A program made the translations under genes and the position numbers. From an uncultured Polymorphobacter sp. (GTDB taxonomy: Bacteria; Pseudomonadota; Alphaproteobacteria; Sphingomonadales; Sphingomonadaceae), in assembly GCA_937871645.1 (NCBI GenBank), contig CALMPZ010000362.1:1-11059 (forward strand): DNA of 11,059 bases, read 5' to 3'. The notes beneath the pieces are model-generated. The model had not been told where the DNA came from and made no database searches. It saw nothing but the letters and a program-made list of their open reading frames with translations. Positions 6,371 through 11,059 of this stretch are shown piece by piece (the stretch's first letter is position 1; each line of letters opens with the position of its first letter).

Positions 6371-7417
6371 TTAATCGTGGGGCACGACGAACTTGAACAA
6401 CTCGGCCGGTTGGAAATTGCCGGTCTGGTTGCCGCCAACGTCGGGGTTGCCGTCGAGTTGCAGGCGGCGGGCAGCGCCCTGGGCGAAGTTCAGCTTTTTG
6501 AAGTCGACCCAGATGATGCTGGGGCTGTTGGTGTCCTGGTAGAAATAGACCTTGTTCTTCTGGTCGGAGACGGTGAGCCACAGCGTGTCGGCGATATTGG
6601 GCTGGCCGGGGATCTTGATGCCGATCGGCACGCTGACGTTGCGCATGATGCTGAACACCGTGGCGACGGCGGCGCGCGGGTCGGCGGATTGCTTGGCTTC
6701 GTTGACGTAATAGGAGGCGCGGACAAAGCGGTCCGAGGCGCGGTTGGTGCCCGGCAGGAAAACCGAGCCGCCGATGGTCTTCCAATAGCCGTTGAGCGCC
6801 AGCTGCTGATCAAAGGTCGGCGAGTTGGTCATCACCTGATACTCACGGCTGTGATAGACGTTGAGCTTGCCGTTGATGAACTGGAAGATCGCCGAATCCC
6901 CCGAAGAGTCGGAGACCGAGAGATGGACGGTGCCCGGCTCGCCCGTCGGCGCCTTGACCGGCACGATGCGGAAGGTGCCGGCCTTCATGCCGGCGACGGC
7001 TTCGGCAACCGTGCCGTAGTTGTCGAGAATGTACTGCACCCAGGCCGAGTTGGGCAGCGTCGGGCGGATGTCATCGGCACGCGCCGGCTCATACTGCGAT
7101 TCCGCCAGATAGAGCATGTTGGCGACAAGGCCCGCCTCGTTCATGCCGTCGGCGGAGATGCCTTCGTAGACGGTCGTCACGACACTGCCGTACTTGCTTT
7201 TCCAATTGACCGGATTGGCGGTGCCGGCGGTGCGGGCGAGGCCGCGCGGATACATCCACATGTTGGTGTCCATGTCGGTGTTGAACCAGTCCATGGAGCG
7301 GCCAGTGACGGTCTGGCCTTCAAGGCCGAAATAGACGGCGCGGGTGCAGGCATCGGCCACGGACGGGGCAAGCAACGATGCGGACATAAGCGCGGCGAGG
7401 GCAATTCGGCGGATCAT
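6371..7417 (-). CDS. Exported linear-amide C-N hydrolase, choloylglycine hydrolase / penicillin V acylase family (Ntn hydrolase)
   Basis: A 348-residue precursor. Residues 1-23 are a signal peptide (MIRRIALAAL...SVADA); cleavage after ADA would expose Cys24, the N-terminal nucleophile required in this family. Relative to that Cys, R40 (+16) and D43 (+19, GRSMDW) match the spacing of Arg18 and Asp21 to Cys2 in bile salt hydrolases. GMNEAGL (91-97), TNSPTFDQQL with N198, and SDRFVRASYY (R230/R233) supply the other conserved active-site segments. The enzyme should hydrolyse amides in the periplasm; family substrates include conjugated bile salts, penicillin V and acyl-homoserine lactones, and sequence alone does not say which. 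The ATG at 7417-7415 has GGGAG 7 bases upstream; a longer reading from 7480 adds residues before the signal peptide and is rejected. It is divergent from a Crp/Fnr-type regulator, which may control it. Confidence 0.93.
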   Translation of the reverse strand: MIRRIALAALMSASLLAPSVADACTRAVYFGLEGQTVTGRSMDWFNTDMDTNMWMYPRGLARTAGTANPVNWKSKYGSVVTTVYEGISADGMNEAGLVANMLYLAESQYEPARADDIRPTLPNSAWVQYILDNYGTVAEAVAGMKAGTFRIVPVKAPTGEPGTVHLSVSDSSGDSAIFQFINGKLNVYHSREYQVMTNSPTFDQQLALNGYWKTIGGSVFLPGTNRASDRFVRASYYVNEAKQSADPRAAVATVFSIMRNVSVPIGIKIPGQPNIADTLWLTVSDQKNKVYFYQDTNSPSIIWVDFKKLNFAQGAARRLQLDGNPDVGGNQTGNFQPAELFKFVVPHD

Positions 7418-7496
7418 GGTGAGCTCCCTGACAAATCGTGATGCCGGAATGTCGCAGATATGGACTCGGCGATGTTGCACGAAGTAACAATTGCAG
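7418..7496. promoter_or_regulatory. Shared divergent promoter region of the hydrolase and Crp/Fnr-type genes
   Basis: A 79-bp gap is the only space for both promoters. It contains TGTT (7473-7476) and AACA (7486-7489) as 4-bp arms 9 bp apart, roughly the size and symmetry of a Crp/Fnr operator, overlapping the likely start region of the regulator gene. The match to known Crp (TGTGA-N6-TCACA) or Fnr (TTGAT-N4-ATCAA) sites is poor, so it is only a candidate. No clear -35/-10 pair was found. Confidence 0.4.
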
Positions 7497-8216
7497 ATGG
7501 CGAGAAACGAACCACTTGAACATCAGTTGCTTGACCGCGAGGCACCCTTTGCCGCGCGTGGCTGGCTTGCCGAGCATCCGGCGCAATTCCGCAAGCAGAT
7601 CGTCGGCTGCGGCGTGGTGGTCGATGCTGCACCGGGGAGCGCCGTGTTTCGCGAGGGCGATCCTTCCAATGGACTCTATGGGATTCTGGCCGGTGCGATC
7701 GGGGTGGAGGGCGGCCATCCGCGCCAAACCCCGCAGCTGGGCCATGTGCTGCGCCGCGGCGAATGGTTCGGGCTCAAGGCGCCGCTGCATGGCGGGCCAC
7801 GCGAGCTGACCTATCGCGTACTGGAGCCAAGCCGGCTGCTGTTCGTATCCAACGCGCGGCTGGTGCCACTGATGCAAGCCGACCCCGAAATCGCGGTCCG
7901 GGTGGGCCAATTGGCCGAGCTCGGCAACCGGCTTGGCGCCTGGGTCGTCCGCGACTTGCTGACGCCCGATGCGGGCCGGCGGCTGGCCAGCGTGCTGCTG
8001 CGGGTGCTGGGGCTGGGGGAAGTTGTGCCCGACGACCCGCATGGCTTCTGGCTGACGCACCAGCAGCTGGGGGACATGGCCAACCTCTCGCGCTATCATG
8101 TCGGGCGCAAGCTGGCGTCTTTCGAGGCGGCGGGCTGGATCGGCACGGGGTATAATCGCATACGGCTGCTCGATGCCGAAGCGCTTGCGGCCTTCGCCTA
8201 TGGCGACAATGGCTGA
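7497..8216 (+). CDS. Crp/Fnr-family transcriptional regulator lacking the usual cAMP-contact Glu
   Basis: A 239-residue protein. Residues about 25-125 form the cyclic-nucleotide-binding-like beta barrel, with FREGDPSNGLYGILAGAIGV at 51-70 in its usual place. Residues 130-155 are the dimer helix, and about 185-216 the winged helix-turn-helix (LTHQQLGDMANLSRYHVGRK). The phosphate-binding cassette, normally GE(L/I)-x-L...R, reads GEWFGLKAPLHGGPREL: Leu/Lys stand where the FGE glutamate would be, so cAMP binding is doubtful. There is no Fnr-type N-terminal Cys cluster either, so the signal is unknown. The ATG at 7497 is preferred to an in-frame TTG at 7491; neither has a good ribosome-binding site. 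It is divergent from the exported hydrolase gene, an arrangement common for local regulators, and it converges on guaA with 30 bp between stop codons. Confidence 0.9.
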   Translation: MARNEPLEHQLLDREAPFAARGWLAEHPAQFRKQIVGCGVVVDAAPGSAVFREGDPSNGLYGILAGAIGVEGGHPRQTPQLGHVLRRGEWFGLKAPLHGGPRELTYRVLEPSRLLFVSNARLVPLMQADPEIAVRVGQLAELGNRLGAWVVRDLLTPDAGRRLASVLLRVLGLGEVVPDDPHGFWLTHQQLGDMANLSRYHVGRKLASFEAAGWIGTGYNRIRLLDAEALAAFAYGDNG

Positions 8217-8227
8217 CGCGGGCAGCG

Positions 8228-8240
8228 GCCGCCTAGCGGC
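8228..8240. terminator. Short GC hairpin between the convergent Crp-type and guaA genes
   Basis: GCCGC-CTA-GCGGC is a perfect 5-bp stem with a 3-base loop inside the 30-bp gap between the two stop codons. It could end transcription from both sides, but it lacks a T run, so the call is weak. Confidence 0.3.
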
Positions 8241-8246
8241 GCGCGG

Positions 8247-9806
8247 CTATTCCCATTCGATCGTGCCGGGCGGCTTCGACGTATAGTCATAGACCACGCG
8301 GTTGATGCCCTTGACCTCGTTGACGATGCGCGTCGCCACCGCGCTGAGGAAGGCGCTGTCGAACGGGTAGACATCCGCGGTCATGCCATCGACCGAGGTC
8401 ACGGCGCGCAGCGCGCAGACATTGTCATAGGTGCGGCCGTCGCCCATGACGCCGACGGTCTTCACCGGCAGCAGCACCGCGAACGCCTGCCAGATCGCGT
8501 CATACAGCCCGGCCTTGCGGATTTCGTCGAGGTAGATGGTGTCGGCCTTGCGCAGCACGTCGCACTTTTCCTTGGTCACCTCGCCGGGTATGCGAATGGC
8601 GAGGCCGGGGCCGGGGAACGGGTGGCGGCCGACGAACGCTTGCGGCAACCCGAGCTCGCGGCCCAGTGCCCGGACTTCGTCCTTGAACAGTTCGCGCAGC
8701 GGCTCGACCAGCTTCATGTTCATGCGTTCGGGCAGCCCGCCGACGTTGTGGTGGCTTTTGATGGTGACCGACGGCCCGCCGGTGAACGACACGCTTTCGA
8801 TGACATCGGGGTACAGCGTGCCCTGCGCCAGGAAGCCGGCGCCGCCGATCTTCTTCGCCTCGGCTTCGAACACATCAATGAAGGTCTTGCCGATGAACTT
8901 GCGCTTGGCTTCGGGGTCGCTGACACCGGCCAGCCCGCCTAGGAAGGCTTCGGAGGCGTCCACGTGCACCAGCGGGATGTGATAGTGTTCGCGGAACAGC
9001 GTCACGACTTCGGTCGCTTCATTGGCGCGCATCAGGCCATGGTCGACGAACACGCACGTCAGTTGGTCGCCGATGGCTTCGTGGATGAGAACCGCCGCGA
9101 CCGCCGAATCGACCCCGCCCGACAGGCCGCAGATCACCTTGCCGTCGCCGACCTGCTTGCGGATGTCGGCGATCTTGCTGTCGCGGTAGCCCGCCATCGT
9201 CCAGCTCCGCGAACAGCCCGCGACCTTGTGGACGAAGTTCGCCAGCAGCTTGCCGCCGTCGGGGGTGTGATAGACTTCGGGGTGGAACTGGACGCCGTAG
9301 TAGCGACGGTCGTCGTCGGCGATCGCGGCGAACGGCGCGCCATCGGACTTGCCGACGCTGCGGAAGCCGGCGGGGATCGCGTCGATGCGGTCGCCGTGGC
9401 TCATCCACACCTGGTGGCGCTCGCCCTTGGCCCAGACACCGTCGAACAGCTTGCAGTCATCGACGATCTCAAGGAAGGCGCGGCCGAATTCGCGGTGGTC
9501 GGACGGTGCGACATTGCCGCCGAGCTGCGCGCAGAGTGCCTGTTCACCGTAGCAGATGCCGAGCACGGGGACGCCAGTGTCGAAAACCGCCTGCGGCGCG
9601 CGCGGGGAGGCGGCTTCGCTGACCGATGCGGGGCTGCCCGACAGGATGATGCCCTTGGGCGCCAGCCGCGCGACAGCTTCGGCGCCGCTGCTGAACGGGA
9701 CGATCTCGCAATAAACGCCGGCCTCGCGGATGCGGCGCGCGATCAGCTGTGTGACCTGACTGCCGAAATCCAGAATCAGAATCGATTCGCCGGGTGTGAC
9801 CGTCAC
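8247..9806 (-). CDS. guaA: GMP synthase (glutamine-hydrolysing)
   Basis: A 519-residue enzyme, the usual length, that turns XMP into GMP using ATP and glutamine, the last step of de novo GMP synthesis in the cytosol. Residues 8-195 are the class I glutamine amidotransferase: GICYGEQ with nucleophile C85, and [10 protein letters not shown] with H175 and E177. Residues 205-400 are the ATP pyrophosphatase with the P-loop SGGVDS (229-234) and VFVDHGLMR. The C-terminal dimerisation domain ends in the signature [14 protein letters not shown]. The start is GTG at 9806-9804, picked because GGAGG lies 6 bases upstream and the protein then begins directly before the [12 protein letters not shown] strand. 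The open frame continues upstream to 10091 but overlaps the next gene and encodes nothing GuaA-like. It is probably transcribed on its own or with the gene at 9887-10462, 80 bp upstream. Confidence 0.98.
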   Translation of the reverse strand: MTVTPGESILILDFGSQVTQLIARRIREAGVYCEIVPFSSGAEAVARLAPKGIILSGSPASVSEAASPRAPQAVFDTGVPVLGICYGEQALCAQLGGNVAPSDHREFGRAFLEIVDDCKLFDGVWAKGERHQVWMSHGDRIDAIPAGFRSVGKSDGAPFAAIADDDRRYYGVQFHPEVYHTPDGGKLLANFVHKVAGCSRSWTMAGYRDSKIADIRKQVGDGKVICGLSGGVDSAVAAVLIHEAIGDQLTCVFVDHGLMRANEATEVVTLFREHYHIPLVHVDASEAFLGGLAGVSDPEAKRKFIGKTFIDVFEAEAKKIGGAGFLAQGTLYPDVIESVSFTGGPSVTIKSHHNVGGLPERMNMKLVEPLRELFKDEVRALGRELGLPQAFVGRHPFPGPGLAIRIPGEVTKEKCDVLRKADTIYLDEIRKAGLYDAIWQAFAVLLPVKTVGVMGDGRTYDNVCALRAVTSVDGMTADVYPFDSAFLSAVATRIVNEVKGINRVVYDYTSKPPGTIEWE

Positions 9807-9886
9807 TTCAAGCCTCCGCTGTTGCGAGTGCGCGGGACTAGGCGAAGTGCGGCCTGCTGTCCAGTATTGCGCGCCAGTCGCGCGCG

Positions 9887-10462
9887 TCAGCCGAGCTGGA
9901 CGCCCGTGACCTGGCCGTAGCTCGCGGCGCAGGTGAATGCCGCGCGGTTCACCGGCTGGCCGTTGTTGGGGTTGATTTCCAGCGTACCGCGGATGACGGC
10001 ATTGGCCTGTTCGCCCGAAATCGAATCGATCGACACGGTGCGGGCAAAGCCGCCGTAATTCTGCGCGGTGCGTTCGGCGGCGCGGGCGCACATTTCGGCC
10101 TGCGCGCCGGCAGCGGTCTGCGACGGGTCAACCTGCTGCTGAACGGCGGGGGCCTGCAGTGGTGCCGGCTGCTGATACGGCTGCTGCGGATAGACCGGCG
10201 CATAGGCCGGCTGCGGTGCGACGACGGTCGTGGTCTTGGGCTTGCTCGCCGAAGCGATCGCCGCGATGAAACCGAGCGCCACCGCAGTGCCGACGACGGC
10301 GCCGAAGACGTTGCCGTTATTGTAGTAGCCGTTGTTGTAATAGCCGCCATGATAGCCGCCGTAGCCGCCGCGGTAACCACCGGCAGCCACCGGGGTCGCC
10401 GCCGGCGCGCCCGAAACGGCAAGGCCCAGTACAATACGGGCTGCAGCAGACTTGAACGACAT
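9887..10462 (-). CDS. Exported Gly/Tyr-rich hypothetical protein
   Basis: A 191-residue protein I cannot assign to a characterised family. Residues 1-27 look like a signal peptide ([18 protein letters not shown], then PVAA). Residues 28-51 are a Gly/Tyr/Asn stretch of GGY and YYNNG repeats, followed by a hydrophobic Gly/Ala-rich segment (52-72) that could span or insert in a membrane. Residues 80-115 form a Pro/Gln/Tyr-rich linker, and 118-191 a compact C-terminal domain with two cysteines (C125, C178) that could pair in the periplasm. The layout suits an envelope or outer-membrane-associated protein. The ATG at 10462-10460 has GGAG 9 bases upstream; a longer reading from 10513 would put charged residues before the signal peptide. 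A TATAAG box at 10506-10501 on the minus strand may be its -10 element. Composition is in line with its neighbours. Confidence 0.8.
   Translation of the reverse strand: MSFKSAAARIVLGLAVSGAPAATPVAAGGYRGGYGGYHGGYYNNGYYNNGNVFGAVVGTAVALGFIAAIASASKPKTTTVVAPQPAYAPVYPQQPYQQPAPLQAPAVQQQVDPSQTAAGAQAEMCARAAERTAQNYGGFARTVSIDSISGEQANAVIRGTLEINPNNGQPVNRAAFTCAASYGQVTGVQLG
10313..10342 (-). repeat. Two 15-bp in-frame repeats encoding YYNNG
   Basis: Two adjacent five-codon units encode [10 protein letters not shown] (residues 41-50) in the Gly/Tyr-rich protein. They differ only in synonymous third bases (TAT/TAC and AAC/AAT), so they are an old in-frame duplication kept by selection on the protein, not a recent slippage event. 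Confidence 0.8.
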
Positions 10463-10500
10463 CACCACAAACTCCCCGGCCAAGGATCGACCGAACGGCG

Positions 10501-10523
10501 CCTTATAGCGCAAATCAGCTATA
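10501..10523 (-). promoter_or_regulatory. Possible promoter/operator for the Gly/Tyr-rich protein gene
   Basis: The inverted repeat TATAGC (10504-10509), 8-bp spacer, GCTATA (10518-10523) overlaps a TATAAG -10-like hexamer on the minus strand, about 40 bp before the ATG. No -35 hexamer with good spacing was found, so this may be an operator, a promoter, or chance. Confidence 0.3.
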
Positions 10524-10561
10524 CGCGCGATGAACCGTGCAAAATCGCCTGCGAACGCCGG

Positions 10562-10999
10562 TCAGCCGGCAATCGCTTCCAGCGCAGCACGGTACGCCGC
10601 ATCGACCGGCACCGGCCGCCGCGACACCCGGTCGACATAGACGTGGACGAAGAACCCCTCCGCCGCCGGCGCGTCATGGTCGGCGGTGAACAGCCCGATC
10701 TCATAGCGCACGCTCGATGTGCCGAGCTTGGCGACGCGAATGCCGGCTTCGATGGTCTCGGGAAACGCCACCGCACGCGCATAGCGACAGCCGGTTTCGA
10801 CAACCAGGCCGATGGTCTTGCCATTGATGATGTCGAGCACCCCGGCGTTGATCAGATAGGCGTTCACCGCCGTATCGAACCAGCTGTAATAAACCGTGTT
10901 GTTGACGTGCCCATAAACGTCATTGTCGAGCCAGCGCGTCTGGATCGGCGTGAAATGGCGATAGGCGTCGCGCGGGCGCATAGGGGTGCGTTCGGTCAT
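10562..10999 (-). CDS. Acyl-CoA thioesterase, 4HBT/hotdog-fold family
   Basis: A 145-residue single hotdog domain. TRWLDNDVYGHVNNTVYYSW (21-40) is the signature of 4-hydroxybenzoyl-CoA thioesterase-like proteins: its conserved Asp residues act in catalysis, and GHVNN starts the central helix, followed by FDTA. The beta strands GLVVETGCRY, GIRVAKLGTSSVRYEIGLF and FFVHVYVDR complete the fold. It should hydrolyse a thioester, most likely an acyl-CoA, in the cytosol; the chain is unknown. The ATG at 10999-10997 is preferred, but an in-frame GTG at 11011 would add MSKI; neither has a clear ribosome-binding site. The next gene downstream on the same strand starts 99 bp away. Upstream only 60 bp remain in the window, with no clear promoter. 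Confidence 0.92.
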   Translation of the reverse strand: MTERTPMRPRDAYRHFTPIQTRWLDNDVYGHVNNTVYYSWFDTAVNAYLINAGVLDIINGKTIGLVVETGCRYARAVAFPETIEAGIRVAKLGTSSVRYEIGLFTADHDAPAAEGFFVHVYVDRVSRRPVPVDAAYRAALEAIAG

Positions 11000-11059
11000 A
11001 ATTTTGGACACTAGTGCGAAAGTGGCAGGCTGGTAAGGGCCTCCGGCGGGCAGGCCTGA
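11000..11059. other. Right edge: upstream region of the thioesterase gene
   Basis: Sixty bases with no gene that can be supported. A small inverted repeat GGCCT...AGGCC lies in the last 25 bases, but its context is cut off by the window edge. Confidence 0.35.

Noticed and set aside
5032..6396. 454-codon plus-strand open frame
   Set aside because: It runs across parts of two minus-strand genes and the non-coding stretch; the product is Arg/Gln-rich, low in structure and matches nothing.
6260..7441. 393-codon plus-strand open frame opposite the exported hydrolase gene
   Set aside because: Typical antisense shadow in GC-rich DNA; the minus strand has the signal peptide, Cys nucleophile and family motifs.
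9869..9883. GCGCG-CCAGT-CGCGC hairpin just after the Gly/Tyr-rich gene as a terminator
   Set aside because: Only a 5-bp stem with no T run in alternating GC sequence, where such pairs arise easily by chance.
8964..9920. 318-codon plus-strand open frame opposite guaA
   Set aside because: Shadow of guaA, whose identity is beyond doubt.
9807..10091. N-terminal extension of GuaA up to 10091
   Set aside because: The extension overlaps the gene at 9887-10462, has no GuaA similarity, and a strong ribosome-binding site precedes the GTG at 9806.

Overview
This 11-kb window is GC-rich, densely packed bacterial DNA with no rRNA, tRNA, CRISPR array, transposase or phage gene that I can see. Codon use (strong G/C in third positions), a His-rich PadR regulator followed by a DUF2218 gene, and the styles of the GST, choloylglycine hydrolase-family and GMP synthase proteins suggest an alphaproteobacterium, most likely a sphingomonad. 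That placement is inference. Nothing visible marks the window as plasmid or phage. Both ends cut into or next to genes.

Layout. The left edge (1-134) holds the start of a minus-strand DUF2218 gene, altered by a 79-bp tandem duplication. It sits 3 bp behind a YqjI-like PadR repressor gene (133-684). An AT-rich region with several palindromes (about 700-751) separates this pair from a divergent plus-strand gene (857-2863). That gene encodes a large fused PD-(D/E)xK nuclease and DUF2075 helicase, a plausible one-gene phage-defence effector. It converges, with a 6-bp gap, on a minus-strand block: a GST-family protein (2870-3496), an exported YtcJ-type amidohydrolase (3703-5409) in visibly less GC-rich DNA, the decayed start of a second GST gene (about 5788-5839), and a small four-helix membrane protein (5839-6261). 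The relic GST start codon overlaps the stop codon of the membrane-protein gene, so the two once formed a coupled operon.

Next come an exported Ntn-hydrolase of the choloylglycine hydrolase/penicillin V acylase family (6371-7417) and, divergent from it, a Crp/Fnr-type regulator (7497-8216). The two share a 79-bp promoter region, so the regulator is a natural candidate to control the hydrolase. The right third holds minus-strand genes: guaA (8247-9806), an exported Gly/Tyr-rich protein of unknown function (9887-10462) and a hotdog-fold acyl-CoA thioesterase (10562-10999).

How the parts fit. The PadR/DUF2218 pair looks like an iron- or metal-linked unit, because E. coli YqjI is a metal-sensing PadR protein that controls a ferric-siderophore reductase. 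The two exported hydrolases could process amide-bearing compounds in the periplasm, but their substrates cannot be read from sequence. guaA and the thioesterase are housekeeping. The strongest leads are the nuclease-helicase fusion, the decayed coupled GST gene, the duplication in the DUF2218 gene, and the hydrolase/Crp-type pair.
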